From the NCBI GenBank assembly GCA_004173235.1, contig SEAC01000039.1:1-60228 (forward strand): 60,228 bases of DNA. Direction: 5' to 3'. How positions within the stretch are numbered: the first letter of the stretch is position 1; each line of letters begins with the position of its first letter. The notes under the pieces were generated by a model. That model was not told where the DNA came from and ran no database searches. It saw only the letters and a list, made by a program, of their open reading frames with translations. The translations under genes were made by a program, and so were the position numbers. The stretch is from Chitinophagaceae bacterium (lineage in GTDB: Bacteria; Bacteroidota; Bacteroidia; Chitinophagales; Chitinophagaceae). Shown here in pieces: positions 42,279 to 51,829 of the stretch.

Positions 42279-43616
42279 TTATTTCATTTTGAAATCTTCG
42301 AGGAATTTCGTGTTGAAGTCGCCGGAACGGAAGCGCTCGTCCTGCATCAGCTGGAGGTGGAACGGGATCGTCGTCTTGACCCCTTCGATCACATACTCGC
42401 TGAGCGCGCGGTACATCGTATCGATGGCTTCTTCACGCGTTTGCGCCACCGTGATCAGCTTGCCGATCATAGAGTCGTAATAAGGAGGAATGACGTAACC
42501 GGCGTATACGTGACTGTCTACGCGCACACCGTGGCCACCAGGCTGGTGCAGCACGGTGATCTTGCCGGGAGAAGGACGGAAGTCGTTGTACGGGTCTTCC
42601 GCATTGATGCGGCATTCGATGGCATGCATCGCAGGCTCGTAGTCGCGGCCCGAAATGCGCTCGCCCATGGCAATCTTAATCTGCTCTTTGATCAGGTCGT
42701 AGTTGATCACTTCTTCGGTCACGCAGTGCTCCACCTGGATACGCGTGTTCATCTCCATGAAGTAGAAGTTGCGGTGCTTGTCTACCAGGAACTCGATGGT
42801 GCCCACGCTTTCGTAGTTGATGGCGCCGGCAGCTTTTTTGGCGGCCTCTCCCATCGCGTAGCGCAACTCGGGTGTCATGAAGGGCGAAGGCGATTCTTCC
42901 ACCAGTTTCTGATGGCGGCGCTGGATGGAGCAGTCGCGCTCCGAGAGGTGGCAGACCGTTCCGAACTGGTCGCCGGCGATCTGGATCTCGATATGGCGCG
43001 GCTCTTCCACGAACTTCTCCATGTAGATGCCGTCGTTCTTGAACGAAGCACCTGCTTCGGCTTTCGCCGTGCTGTAAGCGCGCTCCATTTCATCGTCGGC
43101 CCACACCACGCGCATGCCCTTGCCGCCGCCGCCTGCTGTAGCCTTCAGGATGACGGGATAGCCCATGCCTTTAGCAAGGCTGCGCGCCTCCTCAAGGCTT
43201 TGCAGCAGTCCTTCGGAGCCTGGGATCACCGGGACGCCGGCCTTGATCATCGTTTCTTTCGCCGTGATCTTGTCGCCCATGGCGTTGATCATTTCGGGCG
43301 TGGGGCCGATGAACTTGATGCCATGATCGGCGCAGATCTTGGAAAATTTGGCGTTCTCGGCAAGAAAGCCATAGCCGGGGTGGATGGCGTCGGCATTCGT
43401 AATCTCCGCTGCCGCCATGATGTGCGGTATGTTGAGATAGGAATCCGCGCTCTGGGGTTTGCCTATGCACACGGCCTCGTCGGCGAACTTCACGTGCAGG
43501 CTGTCCTTGTCGGCAGTGGAATATACAGCAACTGTTTTGATGCCCATTTCACGGCACGTGCGGATCACGCGGAGCGCAATCTCGCCGCGATTGGCGATCA
43601 GTATTTTCTTAAACAC
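42279..43616 (-). CDS. accC: Acetyl-CoA carboxylase biotin carboxylase subunit
   Basis: A 445-residue ATP-grasp enzyme that carboxylates biotin on AccB with bicarbonate and ATP, the first step of fatty acid synthesis. Standard blocks: [33 protein letters not shown], the Gly-rich loop [29 protein letters not shown], and [10 protein letters not shown] with the catalytic Glu and Arg. Full length and intact. It follows accB by ~100 bp on the minus strand. The gap holds an inverted repeat array (43623-43717) that may form a hairpin between the two cistrons. Confidence 0.97.
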   Translation of the reverse strand: MFKKILIANRGEIALRVIRTCREMGIKTVAVYSTADKDSLHVKFADEAVCIGKPQSADSYLNIPHIMAAAEITNADAIHPGYGFLAENAKFSKICADHGIKFIGPTPEMINAMGDKITAKETMIKAGVPVIPGSEGLLQSLEEARSLAKGMGYPVILKATAGGGGKGMRVVWADDEMERAYSTAKAEAGASFKNDGIYMEKFVEEPRHIEIQIAGDQFGTVCHLSERDCSIQRRHQKLVEESPSPFMTPELRYAMGEAAKKAAGAINYESVGTIEFLVDKHRNFYFMEMNTRIQVEHCVTEEVINYDLIKEQIKIAMGERISGRDYEPAMHAIECRINAEDPYNDFRPSPGKITVLHQPGGHGVRVDSHVYAGYVIPPYYDSMIGKLITVAQTREEAIDTMYRALSEYVIEGVKTTIPFHLQLMQDERFRSGDFNTKFLEDFKMK

Positions 43617-43622
43617 AGTAGT

Positions 43623-43717
43623 CGATTAATGGAGTAATTGGATAATGGGGTAATGGGATGATGCAAGCGAGGTAATATGAATTACCCCATTAGCACATCA
43701 CCTCATCAGCACATTCA
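43623..43717 (-). repeat. Inverted repeat array between accB and accC
   Basis: TAATGGGGTAAT (43643-43654) is the exact inverse of ATTACCCCATTA (43681-43692). Both arms extend into degenerate 7-8-nt units (GATGTGCT, GATGAGGT type). The right arm begins directly at the accB stop codon. Confidence 0.7.
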
Positions 43718-44170
43718 TTACGCGGGCTCTACCAGGAACAAGGGTTGATCGTATTCCACAGGGGAAGCGTCTTCCACGAGCACCTTTACGATCCTGCCTT
43801 TCACTTCACTTTCGATCTCGTTGAACAGTTTCATCGCTTCGATGATGCACACTACTTTGCCTACGGCTACCTCGTCCCCCACATTGATGAAGTCGGGTTT
43901 GTCGGGAGACGGGCGGCGATAGAACGTGCCGATCATCGGGCTTTTGATCGTGATGGTGTTGGAAGGAGCGGCTGCGGGAGCTGCGGCGGCACCTGCTGCG
44001 GCCGGAGCGGCCTGGGGAGCGGCCATTTGCTGCATCGGGAGCTGCATCTGGGGCATAGCGGGCGCCATTACCTGTGTGATCTGCTCTTCCTTCTGGCGGA
44101 TGGTGATCTTGAATTCTTTCTGCTCAATGGTCACTTCACCGATATTAGAGTCGTTGACCAGCTGGATCAA
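43718..44170 (-). CDS. accB: Acetyl-CoA carboxylase biotin carboxyl carrier protein
   Basis: A ~150-residue carrier. The N-terminal helix ([21 protein letters not shown]) is followed by an Ala/Pro-rich linker (~45-70) and a biotinyl domain from [16 protein letters not shown], with the target Lys in [11 protein letters not shown] (Phe where Met is usual). The start is odd: homology would begin a few residues before the TTG at 44170 (preceding in-frame codons read TIQE), but there is no ATG or GTG after the in-frame TAA that overlaps the efp end. TTG 44170 or ATT 44179 must serve. The efp stop lies 16 nt upstream of the TTG, so translational coupling is likely. Confidence 0.9.
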   Translation of the reverse strand: MIQLVNDSNIGEVTIEQKEFKITIRQKEEQITQVMAPAMPQMQLPMQQMAAPQAAPAAAGAAAAPAAAPSNTITIKSPMIGTFYRRPSPDKPDFINVGDEVAVGKVVCIIEAMKLFNEIESEVKGRIVKVLVEDASPVEYDQPLFLVEPA

Positions 44171-44186
44171 CTCCTGAATGGTATCG

Positions 44187-44753
44187 TTAGTCTTTTACGC
44201 GCTCTACGTACTCACCGGTCTTGGTGTTGACGCGGATGGTATCGCCTTCGTTTACAAAAAGCGGAACCATCACCTGTGCGCCGGTCTCGATGGTGGCCGG
44301 TTTCAGCGTGCGGGTGGCGGTGTCGCCTTTCATGCCCGGCTCGCTGTAGGTGATCTTGGCTACGATCTTCTCGGGGAGCTCCACGCTCATCGGAAGTTCC
44401 GTTTCGGTGTTCACCAACACGGAGCACACCATTCCTTCGGTGAGGAATTTCGGCGCATCCACGAGGGTTTCGGCAACCGCCACCTGCTCGAAGCTTTCAT
44501 TGTCCATGAAGTTGAAGCCCGTATCGTCCTGGTAGAGGTACTGGAAGTCGCGGCGTTCTACGCGCACGGGGTGAATGGTCTCACCGCTGTTCCAGGTCTT
44601 TTCGATGGTGCGGCTGTTGTCGACGCCCGTGAGCTTCGCCCACACTTTGGCGGCGGCACGAGCCGTCTTGTTCTCACCGTATTCCACTACTTTGTACAAA
44701 CTGCCGTCGAGCTTGATGATCAAGCCGCGGCTGATATCTGCGGTCGTTGCCAT
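44187..44753 (-). CDS. efp: Elongation factor P with Arg32 at the loop tip
   Basis: A 188-residue EF-P that rescues ribosomes stalled at polyproline. All three beta-barrel domains are present ([58 protein letters not shown]). The tip loop reads [12 protein letters not shown], placing Arg at residue 32 where E. coli has modified Lys34. It aligns with NKSGRNAAVVK of Pseudomonas EF-P, whose Arg32 is rhamnosylated by EarP. Chitinophagaceae relatives appear, from memory, to share this loop. Leads efp-accB-accC; promoter TATATTTG at 44775-44782. Confidence 0.95.
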   Translation of the reverse strand: MATTADISRGLIIKLDGSLYKVVEYGENKTARAAAKVWAKLTGVDNSRTIEKTWNSGETIHPVRVERRDFQYLYQDDTGFNFMDNESFEQVAVAETLVDAPKFLTEGMVCSVLVNTETELPMSVELPEKIVAKITYSEPGMKGDTATRTLKPATIETGAQVMVPLFVNEGDTIRVNTKTGEYVERVKD

Positions 44754-44774
44754 GATAGATAATTATAGAGGCGG

Positions 44775-44782
44775 CAAATATA
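44775..44782 (-). promoter_or_regulatory. Promoter -7 element of efp (TATATTTG)
   Basis: A perfect TAnnTTTG, 21 nt before the ATG on the minus strand. A G-rich repeat array starts ~15 bp upstream. Confidence 0.65.
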
Positions 44783-44797
44783 GGGAAAGGGGGAAAG

Positions 44798-44881
44798 AGT
44801 TGAGGGGTTAAAGGGTTAAGGAGTTAAAGGGTTGAGGGGTTGAGGAGGTTGTGTGAGGTTGTGAGAGGTTTTGGTGGGTTT
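44798..44881. repeat. G-rich 8-10-nt array upstream of efp
   Basis: Units AAGGGTTA, AGGAGTTA, AAGGGTTG, AGGGGTTG, then longer GAGGTTGTGT-like units, all carrying GGTT. It lies in the divergent region between efp and the first barrel gene, as the decamer arrays do elsewhere. Confidence 0.65.
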
Positions 44882-44957
44882 GCAGGTTGCTACTTCCCCT
44901 TTCAAGCTTTCGCTCACTGGCATCGTTTTTTTAACCCTGCCGTTTGAAACCGGAAGT

Positions 44958-47528
44958 ATGCCCCTTAGATCAACCTTAGTTCGACAGCTCCTGACCTTTA
45001 TTCCCGCACTGATGCTTGCCCCAGCGCTGGAGGCGCAGCAAGGCGTTCCGCGGGCCGACAGCAGCCGCGCGCAGGGCGTTGCGGGTGCCCAGTACGGCGC
45101 CGGCGGGTTCAAAAAACTATTTATGGGGCGCCACTACCGCGCCGAATGGACCCAGCCCACGTGGGTGCCCGTGTTCCGGATGGATACGCTCGGCGGGCTT
45201 AAAGTGGTGGAAACCGGGGGCGGCAAGCAAACGTTTTCGCTCCGCCTGCAAGATCCGCAGGGCCGCCAATACGCGCTGCGCTCCATCGACAAAGACAACA
45301 GCACCGTGCTCCCCGAAATCCTGCGCGGCACCTTCATCAACAACATCGCACAAGACCTCGCTACTTCGGCCCACCCCTACGCAGCTGTGACGATACCCCT
45401 GATGGCCCAGGCCGCCGGTGTGTATCACACCAATCCGAAGATCGTGCTGGTGGCAGATGATGCGCGCTTCGGCGAAAGCCGCGACAGGGTGGCCAACAAG
45501 CTGTTCATGATCGAGGAACGTCCCGACGATATGAAAGTGGGCATACCGAGCTTCGGCAATGCCACCGAGATCATCGGGAGCGACAAACTCAAAGAACACC
45601 TCGCCAGCAAACCGGCGCACCGCGTAGACCAGGAAGCTTATGTGCGGGCGAGGTTGTTCGATATGTTCATCGGCGACTGGGACCGTCACGAGGACCAGTG
45701 GCGCTGGGCGCGTTTCAAGGAAGGCGACCGAACCATCTACCGCCCCATCCCGCGCGACCGCGACCAGGCCTACGCACTGTTCCAGGGGGTCATCCCCTAC
45801 CTCATCACGCTGCCCGAAGAACTGGAAGTGCTCGAGTCGTTTCGCGGCGATATCAAGAACCTCAAGAAATTCAACAACGCCGCCCGCTTCCTCGACCGCC
45901 AGCTGGCCAACGAAGTAAGCAGCGAGCGCTGGAAAGCCCTTGCAGCAGACCTGCAAATGCGGTTAACCGATACCGTTATCGAGCAATCCGTGCGGCAGCT
46001 GCCGCCGGAGATCTTCGGGCACTCCGGCGAAGCCATTATCGCCAAATTGAAGGCCCGGCGCGGCCACCTTTTGCAGTATGCTGAAAAGTATAGCCGCTTT
46101 CTTTCCGAAGATGTCGACATCGTAGGTACGCTTCGCTCCGACCGCTTCCTCGTACGTCCGGCACCCGATGGCGGCACAGACGTACAGGTTTTCAGCGCCG
46201 GATCTTCCAGCCCCTATTACCGGCGCCGATTCGATCCGAAGGTTACCGACGAAGTGCGACTCTATGGCCTCGGAGGCAGCGATGTATTCCAGGTAGAAGG
46301 CGAACGGAACATGAAAATTCGCATCATCGGATCGCCGGGCCGCGATTCAATGCTGGTTTCAGGGAGCGGTAAGAAGGTGTTCATTTACAACAATCCCGGT
46401 GATGCCCTTACCGAAAGTGGACGGGTGAAACTGCATATCGGCACCGACAGTGCCCTCACCAGCTACGACTACCGCGGTTTCAAACCCAACGTCGGACATG
46501 CCATCAAATTCTTTGGTTTCGACAACACAAGGAATATCCATTTCAACGTCGGCTACATCTATCGCAAGTTTGGATTCCGCAACGAACCCTTCAAATGGGA
46601 ACAGCGGCTGAGAGCCAACTATTCGTTCTTCAACAAATCGTTCGGCGGCGACTATTACGGCATCTTCCACCAGGCGGTGGGCAAGGCTTCGCTGCTCGTC
46701 AATGCCCGCTTCGACCAGGCCTTGCGGCACCTCTATTTTGGCGTCGGCAATGAAACCAAAGTGTCTCTTGACCGGGACCTGTACCGCCTGATGACGAGCG
46801 AATGGGCGGCAGGTACCGGCCTCGAATTCCCGATCGGCAAGCACCACCGGCCCGGGTTTGCCATCGGCTACGAAGGAACCAAAGTACTCGGCAGTGAAAA
46901 CGAAAAGTATTTTGGCGGCAGCGAACTGTCCGTGAGCGACCCTGCGGTTTTTTCCTGGAAAAAATTCAGCACGGCTACCATCTATTACAACTATCGTTCG
47001 GTAGACAACGACAACATTCCTACAAAGGGGTTGAGTTTGAACGTATCGATGCGGCACGTGCAAAACATAGAGCAGAGCGAGCGCAAATTTGAGCAATACG
47101 ATGCCGGTGCCACGGCCTACATTCCGCTTACACGGGTAATGTCGCTCGTGCTGCGCGGCGGCGGTGCGCACGTGGCCGGCACTCCCGAATTTTACCAGCT
47201 ACCCACCCTTGGTGGAGGCAACTCGCTGCGCGGCTACCGGCGCGAACGCTTCCGTGGCGAAACGGTAGTGTTCAACCAGAACGAGCTGCGTTTTATGTGG
47301 GACTTCAAAAGCATCCTGTACAATGGCAAGCTGGGCGTTACCGGCTTCTTCGACCAGGGCCGGGTGTGGCACCCCATCGATCGGGGCGACGGTCGCGATA
47401 CCTGGCACACGGGCTTCGGTGCAGGCATCATCATCGCGCCCTTCAACCTCGTAGCCATCACGGTGGCTTATGGCATTACGCCCGAAGACCAGGTGATCAA
47501 CCTGCGGCTCGGCACGAAGATCTTCTAG
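44958..47528 (+). CDS. Outer-membrane protein joining a kinase-like domain to a BamA/TamA-type barrel (copy 1)
   Basis: An ~856-residue protein. A signal peptide (1-26, ending LEAQ) is followed by a soluble domain (~50-430) with features of the protein-kinase/HipA/CotH-like fold: GGGKQTFSLRLQDPQGRQYALRSIDKD as an N-lobe, RLFDMFIGDWDRHEDQWRW (239-250) as a catalytic loop and RPIPRDRDQAYALF as the metal loop. The C-terminal ~350 residues are a surface-antigen (D15) barrel, with LPTLGGGNSLRGYRRERFRG and the end VINLRLGTKIF. Longer relatives, as I recall, carry an N-terminal phosphoesterase absent here. Kinase activity is inference. The start is ATG 44958. Confidence 0.85.
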   Translation: MPLRSTLVRQLLTFIPALMLAPALEAQQGVPRADSSRAQGVAGAQYGAGGFKKLFMGRHYRAEWTQPTWVPVFRMDTLGGLKVVETGGGKQTFSLRLQDPQGRQYALRSIDKDNSTVLPEILRGTFINNIAQDLATSAHPYAAVTIPLMAQAAGVYHTNPKIVLVADDARFGESRDRVANKLFMIEERPDDMKVGIPSFGNATEIIGSDKLKEHLASKPAHRVDQEAYVRARLFDMFIGDWDRHEDQWRWARFKEGDRTIYRPIPRDRDQAYALFQGVIPYLITLPEELEVLESFRGDIKNLKKFNNAARFLDRQLANEVSSERWKALAADLQMRLTDTVIEQSVRQLPPEIFGHSGEAIIAKLKARRGHLLQYAEKYSRFLSEDVDIVGTLRSDRFLVRPAPDGGTDVQVFSAGSSSPYYRRRFDPKVTDEVRLYGLGGSDVFQVEGERNMKIRIIGSPGRDSMLVSGSGKKVFIYNNPGDALTESGRVKLHIGTDSALTSYDYRGFKPNVGHAIKFFGFDNTRNIHFNVGYIYRKFGFRNEPFKWEQRLRANYSFFNKSFGGDYYGIFHQAVGKASLLVNARFDQALRHLYFGVGNETKVSLDRDLYRLMTSEWAAGTGLEFPIGKHHRPGFAIGYEGTKVLGSENEKYFGGSELSVSDPAVFSWKKFSTATIYYNYRSVDNDNIPTKGLSLNVSMRHVQNIEQSERKFEQYDAGATAYIPLTRVMSLVLRGGGAHVAGTPEFYQLPTLGGGNSLRGYRRERFRGETVVFNQNELRFMWDFKSILYNGKLGVTGFFDQGRVWHPIDRGDGRDTWHTGFGAGIIIAPFNLVAITVAYGITPEDQVINLRLGTKIF

Positions 47529-47547
47529 TGTGCAATCGCCGCAAACC

Positions 47548-47590
47548 GCCATTGCCGGCGTTCAGCCGCGGCAATGGCATTGTTTTTTTA
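47548..47590 (+). terminator. Intrinsic terminator between the two barrel genes
   Basis: GCCATTGCC (47548-47556) and GGCAATGGC (47570-47578) form a stem followed by ATTGTTTTTTT. It separates the tandem copies transcriptionally. Confidence 0.8.
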
Positions 47591-47614
47591 CCCCTACCCT
47601 TCTGAAGAATCATT

Positions 47615-50188
47615 ATGGAACCCAGCTCAAATCCCGGCCGACGCCTCGTTGCCGCCTGCATCGTTAGCGGCACCCTGCTGCTGGCCCCTGCAACAGGCCG
47701 CGCACAGACCAGCAAGATCATTGAAGGACCCTCGGGAAAGCCGCCGCGCGCACGCGTGGTAGCAGGTCCCGAATACCGCGCCGGTGGCGTGCGGCGGTTT
47801 TTCCTGGGTAAACATTACCGCGCCGAATGGACCGAGCCGACCAATGTGCCCGTGCTCAACCTCGACACGCTGGGCGGACTCAAACCTGTGCAGCAGGGCG
47901 GTGGCCGTCAAACGCGCACGCTTCGATTGAAAGACGCGCAGGGCCGCCAGTACGTGCTCCGATCCGTTAACAAGGATTATGGAGGCGCGCTGCCGGAAAT
48001 TACGGCGGGCACGTTCATCAACGACCTTGCAAAAGACCAGGTGTCGAGCGGCCATCCTTATGCGGCCCTCACGGTGCCGATGCTAGCCGATGCGGCAGGC
48101 ATCTACCATACACGCCCCATCATCGTGCTGGTGCCCGACGATGCGAGGCTCGACTCCTTCCGCACCAACTTCGCCAACCAGCTTTGTCTTTTTGAAGAGC
48201 GCCCCGACGACGACGAATCGACGGCACCCAACTTCGGCAATGCGAAGGATGTGATTGGCACCGAAAAGCTGTATGAGCACCTGCGCGAAGACGGCAGCCA
48301 GCGGGTAGACCAGGAGGCATTTGTGCGCGCACGGCTTTTCGATATGTTCCTGGGCGACTGGGGTCGCCACGATGACCAATGGCGCTGGGGAAAATTCAAG
48401 CAGAACGGCAAGACCACCTACCGCCCCATTCCCCGCGACCGCGACCAGGCCTATGCACTTTTCGATGGCGTCATTCCGTTCATAGCCACATCACCCGAGC
48501 AGCTCGAGGTGCTGGAAACGTTTCGCGGCGACATCAAGAACATCAAGAAATACAACTTCCCGGGCCGTTACATCGACCGCCAGCTGACCAACGAAGTGCC
48601 TGCAGAAAAATGGGTTTCCATTGCGCAGGACCTGCAAGGGCGGCTTACCGATTCGCTCATCGAAGCATCGGTGCGGCAGATGCCACCCGAGATCTTTCGG
48701 CATTCGGGTGAAACGATCATTGCCAAGTTGAAGAGCCGCCGGGGCCACCTGCAGGAATACGCAGCCAGGTATGCTCATTACATCAACGAGCAGGTAGAGA
48801 TCGTAGGCACCACGAAGGCGGACCGCTTCGTGGTAACGCAACCCGAGGGAGGCATGATGGAGGTGCAGGTGTTTGAAAAAGGCACAACCGCTCCTTATTA
48901 CAGCCGCCGCTTCGACTCTCACGAAACCACCGAGATCCGCCTGTACGGCCTCACCGGCGCCGATGAATTTTCCATCAGCGGCAACCGTTCGATCCGCCTG
49001 CGTGTGATCGGCAGTGCCGATACAGACTCGGTGGCTGTTGCGGGCGGCGGGCGGCGCGTGCATGTGTACGACAACCGCGGCGATGCCGTGAGCGGGTCTG
49101 CACGTGTGCATCGCTCTGCCGACACAGCTATCAACCGCTACGAATACCGCGCCTTCGAGCCCAATACCGGGCACGTCATCAAGTTCCCGAGCTACAGCAA
49201 CCTGCGCGGCATTTATTTCAACCTGGGTTACATCTATCGCAAATACCATTTCCGCAAAACGCCGTTCAGCTGGGAGCAGCGCCTGCGTTTCAACTACTCG
49301 ATCTCGCGCGGCGGTTTCGGCGGCGATTACTACGGCATCTTCAACCAGGTGATCGGGCAATGGGCGGTGCTGCTCAACGCACGTTACGACCAGAAGTTGA
49401 AACACTATTTCTTCGGCATCGGCAACGAAACCGTGATAGCGAACAAAGGCGCGAACTATTACCAGCTGCTTACAGAAGAAGCGGCGGCAAGTGCCGGCCT
49501 CGAGCGGCCCCTCGGAAAAAAACAGCGACTCGGATTTTCTTTCGGCTACGACAACATCCGCGTGCTGGCCGACACCGGCTACTCGGGCAAAGTGCTTCCG
49601 CTCACCCAAAGCCGCGCACTGGAGCGCCAGTCGTTTGCCAATGCTACTCTGTACTATGGCCTGCATGCGGTGAACAATGAGGTGGTGCCTACGAAGGGCT
49701 TCACACTCGGATTGCTTGCGCGTCACACCATCAACCTCGAAGACAACGACCGCAGCTTTCAGCGCTACGAAGCAACTGCGACGGCCTACTTCCCGCTAAC
49801 CAACGTGATATCGCTCGTGATCCATGGTGGTGCGGCAACGGTAGAAGGCGATCCGGAATTTTACCAGTTGCCCACGCTCGGCGGCGGCGCTTCGCTTCGC
49901 GGCTACAAGCGCGAGCGGTTTTATGGCAAGTCCGTAGCGTACAACCAGAATGAATTACGCTTCCTGTGGGACTTCCGCAGCTGGTTCTTCAATGGTAAGG
50001 CGGGCGTGATCGGCTTCTTCGACAACGGGCGCGTTTGGAATCCCGGCGAACTGTCGAACGCGTGGCACACCGGCTTCGGCGCGGGCATCATGCTCGTGCC
50101 GTTCAACAAAACGGCCATCACGGTTGCTTATGGCATTACACCCGAAGACCAGGTGATCAACCTGCGGCTGGGCACGAAGGTGTTCTGA
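47615..50188 (+). CDS. Outer-membrane protein joining a kinase-like domain to a BamA/TamA-type barrel (copy 2)
   Basis: An 857-residue tandem paralogue of the preceding gene, with the same order: signal region ending GRAQ, kinase-like domain with GGGRQTRTLRLKDAQGRQY, then a barrel ending EDQVINLRLGTKVF. The catalytic-loop motif differs: copy 1 has GDWDRHEDQW, this copy GDWGRHDDQW, losing the Asp before Arg-His. The RPIPRDRDQAYALF loop is kept. If the motif is catalytic, this copy may be a pseudokinase or partner. Its own terminator follows (50197-50228). The start is ATG 47615; a GTG at 47760 would remove the signal peptide. Confidence 0.85.
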   Translation: MEPSSNPGRRLVAACIVSGTLLLAPATGRAQTSKIIEGPSGKPPRARVVAGPEYRAGGVRRFFLGKHYRAEWTEPTNVPVLNLDTLGGLKPVQQGGGRQTRTLRLKDAQGRQYVLRSVNKDYGGALPEITAGTFINDLAKDQVSSGHPYAALTVPMLADAAGIYHTRPIIVLVPDDARLDSFRTNFANQLCLFEERPDDDESTAPNFGNAKDVIGTEKLYEHLREDGSQRVDQEAFVRARLFDMFLGDWGRHDDQWRWGKFKQNGKTTYRPIPRDRDQAYALFDGVIPFIATSPEQLEVLETFRGDIKNIKKYNFPGRYIDRQLTNEVPAEKWVSIAQDLQGRLTDSLIEASVRQMPPEIFRHSGETIIAKLKSRRGHLQEYAARYAHYINEQVEIVGTTKADRFVVTQPEGGMMEVQVFEKGTTAPYYSRRFDSHETTEIRLYGLTGADEFSISGNRSIRLRVIGSADTDSVAVAGGGRRVHVYDNRGDAVSGSARVHRSADTAINRYEYRAFEPNTGHVIKFPSYSNLRGIYFNLGYIYRKYHFRKTPFSWEQRLRFNYSISRGGFGGDYYGIFNQVIGQWAVLLNARYDQKLKHYFFGIGNETVIANKGANYYQLLTEEAAASAGLERPLGKKQRLGFSFGYDNIRVLADTGYSGKVLPLTQSRALERQSFANATLYYGLHAVNNEVVPTKGFTLGLLARHTINLEDNDRSFQRYEATATAYFPLTNVISLVIHGGAATVEGDPEFYQLPTLGGGASLRGYKRERFYGKSVAYNQNELRFLWDFRSWFFNGKAGVIGFFDNGRVWNPGELSNAWHTGFGAGIMLVPFNKTAITVAYGITPEDQVINLRLGTKVF

Positions 50189-50196
50189 TGCAGGGT

Positions 50197-50228
50197 TAAC
50201 GGCCCGTTATTTTCGAAACGGGCCGTTA
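50197..50228 (+). terminator. Long hairpin after the second barrel gene
   Basis: TAACGGCCCGTT / AACGGGCCGTTA, 12 bp with an 8-nt loop, extended by GCAGG / CCTGC. No U-tract. Confidence 0.65.
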
Positions 50229-50237
50229 GCCTGCAAC

Positions 50238-50245
50238 TATCTTTG
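50238..50245 (+). promoter_or_regulatory. Promoter -7 element of the thioredoxin-like gene (TATCTTTG)
   Basis: A perfect TAnnTTTG, 5 nt before ATG 50251. Probably leaderless. Confidence 0.65.
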
Positions 50246-50250
50246 TTTGC

Positions 50251-50763
50251 ATGACCCGGTACCTGCTGGCATTCCTTTTCGGCTTGTGTTCGATCACTGC
50301 TTCCGCGCAATTTGAACAGCCTCCCTACCTGCGCTTTCCAACTCTTCCGCCGCTGCAGTTGCTGCTGGGCGATAGCACAACGATCATTACGAAGGATAGT
50401 CTTCCGAAAGGCAAGGGCGTGCTGGTGCTCTTCTTCAGCACGAGCTGCCATCACTGCCAGGCCACAACCGAAGAACTGGTGGCCTACCGCGACAGCCTTC
50501 CCGACATCACCCTGGTGCTGGCCACGTTTGCATCCGTGGAAGACATGAATGCCTTCCGCAAAACCTATGGCACCGACAAACTCCCGCATACATTTGTAGG
50601 TAAGGACATTCACTTCTTGCTCCCGCCTTTTTACGGGATTCAGAACCTGCCGTTCCTGGCATATTACAACCGCAAGGGCGACTTCGTGGAGCTGCTCAAC
50701 GGGCCTATGAAAGTGCCGCAGCTAATGGACCGCATCCGCGAGCTGGAACGCACGCGGAAGTGA
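50251..50763 (+). CDS. Exported thioredoxin-like protein
   Basis: A 170-residue protein with a signal peptide (1-19, ending ITASAQ) and a TlpA/peroxiredoxin-like thioredoxin fold. VLVLFFSTSCHHCQATTEEL carries the CxxC redox pair, and a cis-Pro follows in IQNLPFLAYY. Likely a periplasmic thiol-disulfide reductase for cytochrome maturation or disulfide reshuffling; the partner is not visible in the neighbourhood. It begins just after a perfect -7 element and the long hairpin of the previous gene, so it is a separate transcription unit. Confidence 0.87.
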   Translation: MTRYLLAFLFGLCSITASAQFEQPPYLRFPTLPPLQLLLGDSTTIITKDSLPKGKGVLVLFFSTSCHHCQATTEELVAYRDSLPDITLVLATFASVEDMNAFRKTYGTDKLPHTFVGKDIHFLLPPFYGIQNLPFLAYYNRKGDFVELLNGPMKVPQLMDRIRELERTRK

Positions 50764-50801
50764 TGCAGCCGGCATCATCCCGGCCATTGCACGCCAGCGC
50801 C

Positions 50802-50809
50802 TATCTTCG
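50802..50809 (+). promoter_or_regulatory. Probable promoter -7 element of mdh (TATCTTCG)
   Basis: One mismatch to TAnnTTTG. It would give a ~33-nt leader to ATG 50849. Confidence 0.4.
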
Positions 50810-50848
50810 CAGCGCAAAACCATTTTTGACCCAATAAATCATTGATCC

Positions 50849-51778
50849 ATGAAAATTACGGTGGTAGGCGCCGGCGCCGTTGGCGCAACCGTGGCCGATA
50901 ACATCGCCCGCAAGGAACTCTGCGAAGAACTGGTACTGCTCGACATCAAAGAAGGTCTCGCCGAAGGCAAGGCACTCGACATGACGCAGACGGCCGCACT
51001 CCTCGGCTTCGACACGCGCATCACGGGAAGCACCAACGATTACAGCAAAACCGCCGGCTCCAGCGTGGTGGTGATCACTTCAGGCATTCCCCGCAAGCCG
51101 GGCATGACGCGCGAAGAGCTGATCGGCACGAACGCCAACATCGTAAAAGGCGTAACGGAAAACATTCTGAAACATTCGCCCGAAGCCATCATCATCGTTA
51201 TTTCCAACCCGATGGACACGATGACCATGCTCGCACTTCAATCGAGCGGTATCCCGAAGAATCGTATCATCGGCATGGGCGGCATCCTCGACAGCGCACG
51301 ATTCAAGTGCTACCTGAGCCAGGCGCTCTCCTGCTCGCCCAACGACCTCAACGCGATCGTGATCGGCGGCCATGGCGACACTACTATGATTCCCCTGATC
51401 CGCTACGCTACCTGGAACTCCGCTCCTGTGAGCCAGTTTCTCAGCGAAGAGCAACAGCAGAAAGTAGTATCCGACACGATGGTAGGTGGCGCTACGCTCA
51501 CCAAACTCATCGGAACATCTGCGTGGTATGCGCCGGGTGCAGCCGGAGCCGCTCTGGTAGAAAGCATCGTGCGCGACCAGAAGCGTTTGTTCGCGTGCTG
51601 CGTTTCGCTCAATGGTGAATATGGACAAAACGACATCTGCCTGGGCGTGCCTGTGATCATCGGCAAGAACGGCTGGGAGCAGATCGTTGACTACAAGCTG
51701 AACGCCGACGAGCAAGCGCTGTTCAAAAAAAGCGCCGACGCGGTGCGCAGCATGAACGATGTGCTGAAGACCCTGTAA
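50849..51778 (+). CDS. mdh: Malate dehydrogenase
   Basis: A 309-residue NAD-dependent malate dehydrogenase of the LDH-like class, converting malate and oxaloacetate in the TCA cycle. Rossmann motif VVGAGAVGATVADNIA; substrate loop SGIPRKPGMTREELIGTNA, whose first Arg marks malate over lactate specificity; VISNPMDTMT; catalytic His in IGGHGDTTMIPL. Full length and intact. An isolated gene with its own -7 element and a terminator at 51830-51859. Confidence 0.96.
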   Translation: MKITVVGAGAVGATVADNIARKELCEELVLLDIKEGLAEGKALDMTQTAALLGFDTRITGSTNDYSKTAGSSVVVITSGIPRKPGMTREELIGTNANIVKGVTENILKHSPEAIIIVISNPMDTMTMLALQSSGIPKNRIIGMGGILDSARFKCYLSQALSCSPNDLNAIVIGGHGDTTMIPLIRYATWNSAPVSQFLSEEQQQKVVSDTMVGGATLTKLIGTSAWYAPGAAGAALVESIVRDQKRLFACCVSLNGEYGQNDICLGVPVIIGKNGWEQIVDYKLNADEQALFKKSADAVRSMNDVLKTL

Positions 51779-51829
51779 ACAACGCGGACCTACCGCAAAT
51801 AAAATAAGGGAAGAAGATTCCCGCCAAGA

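Noticed and set aside
48300..48420. Copy 2 of the kinase-like/barrel gene as a pseudogene
   Set aside because: The frame is intact from signal peptide to barrel end, and only one motif residue differs. It is more likely a functional paralogue with altered activity.
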